Shown: piece after piece, positions 1 to 5,559 of the stretch
How the letters are laid out: the number at the start of each line of letters is the position of its first letter
How positions within the stretch are numbered: position 1 is the first letter of the stretch
Source of the DNA: Candidatus Fermentibacterota bacterium
Lineage (GTDB): Bacteria > JAFGKV01
DNA length: 6,830 nt
Assembly (NCBI GenBank): GCA_030620115.1
Contig: JAUXFG010000186.1
Location: forward strand, 1 to 6,830
Reading direction: 5' to 3'
Notes under the pieces: model-generated
Seen by the model: the letters and a program-made list of their open reading frames with translations, nothing else
The model's database searches: none
Told to the model about the DNA's origin: nothing
Made by a program: the position numbers and the translations under genes

Positions 1-15
1 GATCTGCGCTTGCAG

Positions 16-534
16 TTACAGCCTCATCCGTACTGCGGCTCCTAAGGTCATGGTATCAGTATCGATATTCTCCTGAACCTGGCCAAGATCCCATTCATCG
101 AAACGGTAGTTTGCATTTATATCCAAATAGAGCGCAGGCATGATCTCGAAGTTGACTCCCGCCCGTAGTGCAAAGAACGGCTTATCAGCAAAATCCCCAT
201 CCGAGTAGTAGATGCCAAGCCCAAGCCCCCCATAGACTCCGCGGCCAGCAATAGCGTAGACCTGCGGTGCGGTCACCCGATGTTCCGAGGCCGCATAGCC
301 CCGCGGGAGAAATTCGAGATCGGCCTCCAGGGTGATCAGGGAGCCTGAAACACGCTGGTAAGTAATGATCCACGCGACACCGTTCTCGTCAATGTTGTCC
401 ACTTCTATCTTGTCGATGGTCTTCCAGTAGTGCACTGCGAGCCCCAATCGATTCTCCGGCTGAGCCTGGGAAGCATGCGCCAAAAAAACAAGCATTGCCG
501 CAGCAATCATCAGCGTCATGGGCCATCTTCTCAT
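16..534 (-). CDS. small outer-membrane beta-barrel protein, secreted
   Basis: A 172-residue protein, probably a small outer-membrane beta-barrel of unknown role. The start is the ATG at 532-534 because a strong Shine-Dalgarno (AAGGAGG) sits 6 bases upstream; an in-frame Met 13 codons earlier has no such site and would put polar residues ahead of the signal peptide. Residues 1-24 form a Sec signal peptide: RR near the N-terminus, a hydrophobic core around residues 7-19, and a likely cleavage after the SQA motif at residue 24. The mature part, about 148 residues, alternates polar and hydrophobic residues with many Gly, Tyr and Phe (for example YLDINANYRF near the C-terminus). This suits about eight transmembrane strands, the size of OmpA-like or OmpW-like barrels. 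The chain ends in VRMRL, not the usual terminal Phe or Trp. I do not recognise a specific family. It follows a repeat-rich non-coding region and seems to be transcribed on its own. Confidence 0.72.
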   Translation of the reverse strand: MRRWPMTLMIAAAMLVFLAHASQAQPENRLGLAVHYWKTIDKIEVDNIDENGVAWIITYQRVSGSLITLEADLEFLPRGYAASEHRVTAPQVYAIAGRGVYGGLGLGIYYSDGDFADKPFFALRAGVNFEIMPALYLDINANYRFDEWDLGQVQENIDTDTMTLGAAVRMRL

Positions 535-540
535 TGTTTC

Positions 541-547
541 CCTCCTT
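541..547 (-). promoter_or_regulatory. Shine-Dalgarno of the beta-barrel gene
   Basis: On the minus strand AAGGAGG lies 6 bases before the ATG at 534. It matches the 16S rRNA 3' end almost perfectly and decides the start codon against the upstream Met at 573. Confidence 0.8.
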
Positions 548-557
548 GGGGTTCGCG

Positions 558-670
558 GAATCTGGTAATCCACAATCTGTTAATCTATGATATAGAAGAG
601 GAAGACACAAAGAAATGGGGGATTGGGGAAGAAGAATCTATAATCTGGCAATCTGGAATCTGACAATCTT
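558..670 (+). repeat. two degenerate GAATCTG heptamer arrays
   Basis: Two arrays of the word RAATCTG lie on the plus strand. At 558-586 the units are GAATCTG, GTAATCCA, CAATCTG, TTAATCT. At 634-670 they are GAATCTA, TAATCTG, GCAATCTG, GAATCTG, ACAATCTT. Most units are 7 bases and some are 8. The first array starts 24 bases before the beta-barrel start codon, so it lies in that gene's leader or promoter. The same word recurs at 1046-1080, and in reverse complement as a short remnant at about 3350-3369. No protein-coding role is apparent. Confidence 0.7.
587..615 (-). promoter_or_regulatory. weak sigma70-like promoter candidate for the beta-barrel gene
   Basis: On the minus strand TATCAT (587-592) matches the -10 consensus at 5 of 6 positions. 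Seventeen bases upstream, TTTCTT (610-615) is only a poor -35 box. The position, about 50 bases before the start codon, is reasonable. The stretch is AT-rich in an otherwise GA-rich region, so a chance match is possible. Confidence 0.22.
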
Positions 671-732
671 GGAAGAGGGGAAGAGGGGAATTTCGAAATG
701 CTGGATTGAGGGAATGGGGGAAGGAAGAAGAG

Positions 733-800
733 AGCGTTCAGCGTTCAGATGACGGAACGAGAAGCAAGGCGAGATTCTTCGCTTCCGCTCAGAATGACAG
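733..800 (-). repeat. inverted half-copy of the CTGAACG / CATTCTGA module
   Basis: Read on the minus strand, this segment has a CTGTCATTCTGAGCG arm, then CGAAGAATCTC, a short linker, TCGTTCCGTCATCTGAACG and a second CTGAACG-type unit. It matches 3249-3322 over the whole length apart from about 9 bases missing inside the arm; 29 bases (733-761 against 3294-3322) are identical in reverse complement. It is thus a third, shortened and inverted copy of the module found beyond the helicase remnant. Translation of this strand gives low-complexity peptide (SERKRRIS-type), not a protein. Confidence 0.8.
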
Positions 801-855
801 GGGTAGTGGGCCGATGAGCTTGTGAGGAGAGGGAAGAAGGATGGAGGAGAGGAAA

Positions 856-890
856 AACATCGAACATTCAACATCCAACATTCAACATCG
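856..890 (+). repeat. five perfect-period heptamers, AACATYC type
   Basis: Five consecutive 7-base units with no spacing error: AACATCG, AACATTC, AACATCC, AACATTC, AACATCG. The first four bases (AACA) and the T at position five never change. Positions six and seven vary, and the order of variants is symmetric about the middle unit. Confidence 0.85.
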
Positions 891-924
891 AAGTTTGGAG
901 GAGAAGAGATGGGGGAAGTTCGGG

Positions 925-945
925 ATCCCGCGTCCGACGCGGGAT
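925..945. repeat. 21-base near-perfect palindrome
   Basis: The arms ATCCCGCGTC (925-934) and GACGCGGGAT (936-945) are exact reverse complements around a single central C. The 10 base pairs are GC-rich and could form a stable hairpin or a dimeric protein-binding site. No T-run follows on either strand, so it does not look like a classical intrinsic terminator. Confidence 0.7.
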
Positions 946-1045
946 TCGAGACGAAGTTTGGGGAAATCGACGAGGCTCCTGATGAAGTTCTTGGGAAGAA
1001 AGGGAGAGGGGAATTCCGAATTGCTGGATTGCTGGAATGCGGGAA

Positions 1046-1080
1046 GAATCTGGAATCTGTAATATGGAATCTGCAATCTG
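1046..1080 (+). repeat. five perfect-period heptamers, GAATCTG type
   Basis: Five consecutive 7-base units: GAATCTG, GAATCTG, TAATATG, GAATCTG, CAATCTG. It is the cleanest array of this word family in the window. It ends 42 bases before the stop codon of the helicase C-terminal remnant. Confidence 0.85.
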
Positions 1081-1114
1081 AAGAGGAAGAGAGCATGGAG
1101 TGTACAGATGACAG

Positions 1115-1137
1115 ACCGAACCCTAGCTCGGGTCGGT
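1115..1137 (-). terminator. weak hairpin over the helicase stop codon
   Basis: ACCGA-A-CCC and GGG-TCGGT can pair as an 8-base-pair stem with one bulged A and a 6-base loop holding the TAG stop of the helicase remnant. No T-run follows on the minus strand, so an intrinsic terminator is doubtful. A decayed terminator or a chance structure are both possible. Confidence 0.2.
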
Positions 1138-1851
1138 GTGGTGGAAACACTTGTGGAGGACGACGGTCTTGAAGTCGACCAAGACGTCGAAGCAGATACG
1201 TAACGCATCGACGTAGGGGCTCCTCGATGCGGCCTCACCATTGATGGTTTCGATGACAAGCCGACGTTTCGGTTGGAACCGGCGCGACAATAGATGACGC
1301 AGGAAACCAAGATACTCAGCCATGCGCGGATCATCGGGGGGTACTCGGAAAATCAACGCTTTGGCGAGTCGTTCTGAAATCACCACAAGATCAGTGCCCC
1401 GATACACGAGATGCGTTCCCACGAGCCGTTTCGGCAGTTCCTCTCGCAACGAATGGAGCCCCAAGCCACAGAGACTTGCAGGATCGGTGGCATTGAGCCA
1501 ATAGATGACTTGCTCCGGCAAGGCTCGCTGCAGCTCCCGGAACGCGCGATGCGAGATAAACTGGGGCCCCGGGATCCCCTCGAAGAAACAGCCCGCAAGT
1601 ATCTCCCCCGACAGCTCCATCAGCCGCAAAGATCGGAAAACACCGGCCCAACGGAAAACAGGCAATTCCCTGGCGACCAGCTCCCGGAACAGGATGCCAT
1701 AACGATCCAGCAAGAGCCTGACACGATCCTTGCTCCGTTCCTGGGCTTCCAGGGCATCATCCGGAAACGCGGGTCTTGGTAGCCGAAACCATGTCCCCGT
1801 GTACGGAAGTGCGCCTCTCCACTTGGAGAAGCCCGCCCGGCCGCTAAACCG
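1123..1851 (-). pseudogene. lhr: C-terminal remnant of an Lhr-type helicase
   Basis: A frame open on the minus strand from about 1884 to the TAG at 1123, with lhr-like sequence from about 1810. It has no credible start: the first possible start is a TTG at 1713 inside conserved sequence. Recognised family stretches include GTWFRLPRPAF, then DRVRLLLDRYGILFREL, RLMELSGEILAG and FFEGIPGPQFISHRA, all typical of the extended C-terminal region of large Lhr proteins (about 1,400-1,500 residues in E. coli-type Lhr). The first residues, GRAG at 1831-1842, may be the tail of helicase motif VI. The frame differs from that of the N-terminal part, and the conserved region that should lie between them (end of RecA2, winged helix and following domains) is absent. 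I read it as the 3' end of the same broken gene. An assembly error joining distant parts is the main alternative. Confidence 0.75.
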
Positions 1852-2935
1852 CGGACGAGAGGGAGGGCGGAGACTGGACGAGCATCACCTCATCAAGCGC
1901 CCCGATATCGATGCCCAACTCCAGGGAACTCGTGGCAACAATAGCCTTCAGATCTCCAGCCTTCAGCCTGCGTTCGACTTCCCCCCTGATCTCTCGCGAA
2001 AGCGAACCATGATGCGCATAGGCAAGAGGACCATGGGAGCCATGGTTTATCTTCAGGGTCACTCTCTCGGCCAGTCGCCGGCTGTTGGCGAACAACAAGG
2101 TGGAGCGATTCCGTCTGATGATTTCCCTGAAGCCATCCACCAGAGGCTCCCACAATGATTCCGTGGCCGGACGATCGATTGCTTCCTTGGGGAAACACAC
2201 ACCAATAGCGTACTGTTTTATGCTGGTCGACCGAACACATGACACAGGCCTGGGTGTAAAGAGAGGGCTTTCCGAAGAGCCGCCTTTTTCGAAGCCGCCG
2301 ACGAACTGAGCAATAACCTCCACGGGACGAATCGTGGCTGACAAGGCGATCCGTTGGAATTCACCAGACAGCATGACCAAACGATCCACTGCAGTCATCA
2401 GATAGACACCACGCTTGTTGCCCGCCACGGCATGGATCTCATCGAGGATCACGGTAGAAAGCCCTGTGAGCATCGATCGCCCCCCGGTTGAGAAAAGAAG
2501 AAGATTCAGGCTCTCAGGTGTGGTGATGAGAATCTCAGGAGGATGACGCAACATGCGGCGGCGGTCCGCCTGCGGGGTGTCGCCGCTACGTGTCCTGACA
2601 TGGATGGTGGGAAATGGCTGCCCAGCCGCCTCGAAGGTCTCCTCCAACTCCTTGAGCGGTCGAAGGAGATTCCTCTGTACATCGTTGTTCAGGGCCTTCA
2701 AGGGGGAGACGTAGAGCACTCTTGTTGCTCCCCTGGCCCATCTGCCGGTAATCAGGGCATTCAGTGCCCACATGAAGGCAGCCATGGTCTTGCCACTGCC
2801 GGTAGGCGCGGCGATCAACACGTGTTCGCCGGCGGCGATCCGCGGCCACGCCTGCTCCTGCACTGGCGTAGGCTGCCCAATACTTTCGCAAAACCAGCGT
2901 TCGATCAGTGGGTGAAAAAGGGATCCAGTCTCCAT
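1844..2935 (-). pseudogene. lhr: N-terminal part of a broken Lhr-type SF2 helicase
   Basis: The first 363 codons of a large ATP-dependent DNA/RNA helicase of the Lhr family (superfamily 2, nucleic-acid repair or processing). Residues counted from the ATG at 2935 show the usual motifs in order: Q-motif region QPTPVQEQAW (21-30), Walker A APTGSGKT (43-50), VSPLKALNND (76-85), TTPESLN (138-144), the DEIH box (165-168), SAT (199-201), FANSRR in RecA2, and motif V ATSSLELGIDIG (334-345). The frame stops at TAG (1844-1846) just after LVQSPPSLSSA, exactly where intact members continue with Gln-Arg-x-Gly-Arg of motif VI. Without motif VI the ATPase is expected to be inactive. The start at 2935 fits family N-termini (FHPLIERWF). 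A Met 15 codons upstream is rejected because those codons are repeat sequence. No good ribosome site is visible. The 3' part of the gene lies at 1123-1851 in another frame. Confidence 0.85.
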
Positions 2936-2987
2936 TGTGCCATCTGAACGTTGAACGCTGAACACTGTCTTCTTCCTCACCCCACCC

Positions 2988-3088
2988 AGATTCTTCGGTC
3001 GCTCTGCTCCCTCAGAATGACACGCGACGATGGGTCCTTGTACGTAATACCACTGTCATTCTGAACAACTATAGGGAGCGAAGAATCT
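2988..3088. repeat. palindromic module, first copy
   Basis: Left arm 2988-3022 and right arm 3054-3088, 35 bases each, enclose a 31-base loop. The outer 10 bases (AGATTCTTCG) and the inner 11 (TCAGAATGACA) of the left arm pair exactly with the right arm; the 14 bases between them do not. The result would be a long stem with an internal bulge. The right arm has lost some agreement with the second copy (ACAACTATAG where the second copy has GCGACTCCAA). It resembles a small non-autonomous palindromic element of the REP or MITE kind; no transposase is present. Confidence 0.75.
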
Positions 3089-3182
3089 CGCTTCACTCCA
3101 GAATCCATTCTCCCATTCCCGTCTCTTCCTCCTCGGTCTGTCATCTGAACGCTGCACGCTTCCTTCCCCCTCCCCTCCACCC

Positions 3183-3283
3183 AGATTCTTCGGTCGCTCT
3201 GCTCCCTCAGAATGACACGCGACGATGCGTCCTTGTGCGTTATACCACTGTCATTCTGAGCGACTCCAAGGAGCGAAGAATCT
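3183..3283. repeat. palindromic module, second copy
   Basis: Arms 3183-3217 and 3249-3283, with the same 31-base loop length and arm spacing as the first copy, displaced by exactly 195 bases. The left arms are identical and the loops differ at only a few positions. The right arm holds CTGAGCG and GGAGCGAAGAATCT, close to the form of the inverted copy at 733-800, so this copy may be nearest the ancestral sequence. Confidence 0.78.
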
Positions 3284-3367
3284 CTCCTTGCTCCTCGTTC
3301 CGTCATCTGAACGCTGAACGCTGAACACACTCTCCTCCCTTCCCCTCCAGATCACTGATTCCAGATT

Positions 3368-4600
3368 CTAGAACTCCCTCAGCTCTCCTTCATCATCGAA
3401 GATAGTCTGGAAATTGCCGATTACCTCGAGCTTCTCTTGGCATTCCCGAAGCACCGCTCCGGACACGTACATCTCTTCAAGATGGAGGGTATCCCGAATA
3501 CGGATGATTCTCTCCTCCCGTGGTTGCAGGGAACCAGCCGCCCTGGAGGCGATCTCCAACGCATGCCTAGCATTATCCGCAATCATCGGGATCTTCGCGC
3601 GCTCCAAGAATGTGCTGGTCACCACGTTCTCATACATTGCGGCGAGATCGATCTTCTCGAAGAACCTCCTCGTGATCACGTCGGCAAAACCGACACCGAC
3701 CGCATTGCCATGCGACGCAGGCGTCAGATCAGTGACGACGATTTCCTTTATTCTCGGTTTTTCCGGTTCTTCCTGTCCTCTTATCTTTATTCTTCCGGTG
3801 ATGTTTGGATCAATTCCGGTGCCACTTATATCTTTCCCTTGTCTGTCGATAATGAGGATATCGATCTCCTCAATTGGAAGGCAAGGCATACTGCGCCTTG
3901 CATATTCAAGAAGGCCTGGCTCCTCCCGCATTATATCGTCTGGCCCAAGTGCCCGGACGAGGGCGGTTTCATCGCGTGCATTCTCAACAATGGCCAGGCC
4001 CATAACTATCTTACCAGTGGAGAATATCTGCTGTGCGGTGGCGGGGGTGAGCTCTTTCAGGCCCTCCACACCACACCGGTGTATCTCCAGGGCCTGTTTG
4101 TGTTTCCCGAGACCAATGACGCACATCTTGACAAGCCCACTCTCGTATTGGCCATGGAAATCGGTATGGGGTTTGATGCGATTGATCAGGATTACTCCAT
4201 CAGCTTCATACGCATGCCTATCCATGAACACCCGCTGCTTCAAACCACCGAGAGAGAATTCGACCACGTCCATGGAAGACAAGACCGGAATTCCCATACG
4301 TTCCTCGGAAATGCCAAGGCTCGCCAATACCTCACGCTGTCCCTCGGCGGTCGCGCCGCCGTGGCTGCCCATGGCTGGTACGATGAAAGGGCTTCCTCCC
4401 CCTCGACGGACAAATTCGATGACGCGTTTGATTGCCAAGCCCAGATCAGTGATTCCACGACTTCCCACAGCAATTGCGATCCTGGCCCCGTGTTCGATCT
4501 TGATTCCAGACTGTTGGAGCTCCTCGTCCACCGCAGTGCCCACATCAGGCAGTCTCTCGGTCTCGAACTCCTGCCGGACCTTGATCAGCTTCCGCGTCAC
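3368..4600 (-). CDS. LarA/DUF2088-family protein, nickel-dependent 2-hydroxyacid racemase-like
   Basis: A 410-residue protein of the LarA (lactate racemase, DUF2088) family, close to the usual length of about 420. Characterised LarA interconverts L- and D-lactate in the cytoplasm using a nickel-pincer nucleotide bound to Lys, with His residues as ligands and acid-base catalysts. Counterparts visible here, numbered from the GTG start, are His80 in AMGSHGG, His145 in RIKPHTDF, Lys158 in GLVK and His167 in GKHKQA. The central part (GKDISGTGIDPNITGR) and the stretch VTDLTPASHGNAVGVGFADV are strongly family-like. The GTG at 4600 is chosen because it lies 5 bases after the dehydrogenase stop; an upstream ATG (4702) would run 97 bases into that gene. 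The last gene of the operon. Substrate unknown: lactate, glycerate or another 2-hydroxyacid. No lar cofactor-synthesis genes (larB, larC, larE) lie in the window. Family firm, reaction inferred. Confidence 0.8.
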   Translation of the reverse strand: MTRKLIKVRQEFETERLPDVGTAVDEELQQSGIKIEHGARIAIAVGSRGITDLGLAIKRVIEFVRRGGGSPFIVPAMGSHGGATAEGQREVLASLGISEERMGIPVLSSMDVVEFSLGGLKQRVFMDRHAYEADGVILINRIKPHTDFHGQYESGLVKMCVIGLGKHKQALEIHRCGVEGLKELTPATAQQIFSTGKIVMGLAIVENARDETALVRALGPDDIMREEPGLLEYARRSMPCLPIEEIDILIIDRQGKDISGTGIDPNITGRIKIRGQEEPEKPRIKEIVVTDLTPASHGNAVGVGFADVITRRFFEKIDLAAMYENVVTSTFLERAKIPMIADNARHALEIASRAAGSLQPREERIIRIRDTLHLEEMYVSGAVLRECQEKLEVIGNFQTIFDDEGELREF

Positions 4601-4605
4601 AATGC

Positions 4606-5559
4606 TCAGTTCACCACATTGACGGGGTTGCCGTCCAGAAAAGCTCTGATATTGTCTGCGGTCATCTGTATCAGTCGTACCCGTGATTCGAGGCTGGCCC
4701 ACGCGATGTGTGGAGTGATATGGCAGTTCCTTGCCCCAACAAGCGGGTTTTCCGGAGGCGGCGGTTCCACGTTCATCACGTCGAGACCCGCGCCGGCAAT
4801 GACTCCTGTGTTCAATGCGAGGGCAAGATCTTCCTCATTCACCAGCGGCCCCCTGGCCGTGTTGATCAACAAGGCCGATGGCTTCATCTTCGACAGGTTT
4901 TCGGTCCGGATTATCCCTTTGGTGTCGGGAGTCAAAGGACAGTGCAGGCTGATGATCTCGCTCTCAGAGAAGATCGTATCAAGATCCACGAACTCTATCA
5001 CAAGATCGTCCAAGGATACGGGGTAGAGATCATACGCGATAACCTTCATGCCGAACCCCAGCGCAATCCGCGCCGTCTCCCGCCCGATTTTGCCACATCC
5101 AAGGAGCCCAAGCGTCTTTCCTTCCAGCTCCATCTGTGGATAGTCCCAGTAGCAGAAGTCTTTGCTGGATGCCCACTTCCCCTCCTTGACAGTCCGATCA
5201 TGATGGCCCACGTGGCGTGCAAACTCCAGGATATGCGCAAAGACCATCTGAGCCACTGAAGAGGCGCAGTAGTCGGGAATGTTGGTGACAACAACATTTC
5301 TTTCCTTGGCTGCGGCCAGGTCGATCACGTTGTAGCCGGTGGCAATCACGCCGATATACCGCAACTCTGGGAGCCGGAGAATCAGGTCGCGATCAAATAC
5401 CACTTTGCTGGTGATCACGATCTCAGCATCCTTGCTTCTCTCATACGTCTCCTCCGGAGCGGTCCGATCATAGACCGTACACGTACCGAGAAACTCTATG
5501 GGCTCCCAGTTGAGATCCCCGGGATTGATGGTATAGCCATCGAGAATTGTTATCTTCAT
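4606..5559 (-). CDS. D-2-hydroxyacid dehydrogenase, NAD-dependent (glycerate dehydrogenase-like)
   Basis: A complete 317-residue member of the D-2-hydroxyacid dehydrogenase family, which interconverts D-2-hydroxyacids and 2-oxoacids with NAD(H) or NADP(H) in the cytoplasm. The substrate-binding part carries ATGYNVID (73-80) and NIPDYCASSVAQ (93-104). The Rossmann domain has GCGKIG (154-159), followed by Asp177 at the end of the second strand, which usually favours NAD. The catalytic triad is present: Arg236 in NTARG, Glu265 in NVEPP and His284 in TPHIAW. The overall pattern is closest to glycerate dehydrogenase/hydroxypyruvate reductase types, but lactate-like or other substrates cannot be excluded. 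The ATG at 5559 overlaps the AOR stop as ATGA, with GAGAGG 9 bases upstream on the minus strand, so translation is probably coupled. The LarA-like gene follows 5 bases after the stop. Confidence 0.9.
   Translation of the reverse strand: MKITILDGYTINPGDLNWEPIEFLGTCTVYDRTAPEETYERSKDAEIVITSKVVFDRDLILRLPELRYIGVIATGYNVIDLAAAKERNVVVTNIPDYCASSVAQMVFAHILEFARHVGHHDRTVKEGKWASSKDFCYWDYPQMELEGKTLGLLGCGKIGRETARIALGFGMKVIAYDLYPVSLDDLVIEFVDLDTIFSESEIISLHCPLTPDTKGIIRTENLSKMKPSALLINTARGPLVNEEDLALALNTGVIAGAGLDVMNVEPPPPENPLVGARNCHITPHIAWASLESRVRLIQMTADNIRAFLDGNPVNVVN

Larger units (their letters stand above)
684..1039 (+). repeat. direct repeat pair, 684-714 and 1006-1039
   Basis: The segment containing GAGGGGAATTTCGAAATGC followed by TGGATTG (about 684-714) recurs as GAGGGGAATTCCGAATTGC followed by TGGATTG (about 1006-1039), with only a few substitutions. 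Both copies are followed by a related GGAATG word. The pair lies 322 bases apart and encloses several other repeat families, which suggests that the region grew by duplicating short blocks. Confidence 0.6.
2941..3327 (-). repeat. repeat block: three CTGAACG words alternating with two palindromic modules
   Basis: The non-coding stretch between the LarA-like gene and the helicase has the order word, palindrome, word, palindrome, word. On the plus strand the words are CATCTGAACG followed by further CTGAACG-type heptamers, at 2941-2964 (three units), 3142-3158 (two units, one mutated) and 3304-3327 (three units). The two modules repeat with an exact 195-base offset (2982-3064 against 3177-3259 differ at few sites). 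Pyrimidine-rich linkers on the plus strand join them. The block begins 5 bases before the helicase start codon, so it replaces any normal leader there. I see no gene in it. Confidence 0.85.

Noticed and set aside
638-1150. 170-codon open frame on the minus strand in the repeat region
   Set aside because: The peptide is a translation of the heptamer words and palindrome arms (SERKRRIS, IQHFEI and similar); low complexity, no ribosome site.
1123-1713. Separate small gene starting at a TTG
   Set aside because: Conserved helicase sequence continues upstream of the TTG in the same frame, so it is an internal piece of a broken gene, not a new start.
2941-3327. CRISPR array
   Set aside because: Only two palindromic units with nearly identical 'spacers' and a 195-base period; no cas gene. 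CRISPR spacers should differ.
2977-3330. 117-codon open frame on the minus strand in the second repeat block
   Set aside because: It contains the same peptide twice (SSRVILREQSDRRIW) because it crosses the 195-base duplication; no ribosome site.
3414-4622. 402-codon open frame on the plus strand inside the LarA-like gene
   Set aside because: Antisense to a well-supported gene, with a Ser/Arg/Pro-rich composition typical of shadow frames.
3437-5026. 529-codon open frame on the plus strand across the LarA-like and dehydrogenase genes
   Set aside because: It is antisense to two genes with clear family motifs, shows no recognisable domain and has no ribosome site; it is the mirror frame of biased codon use.
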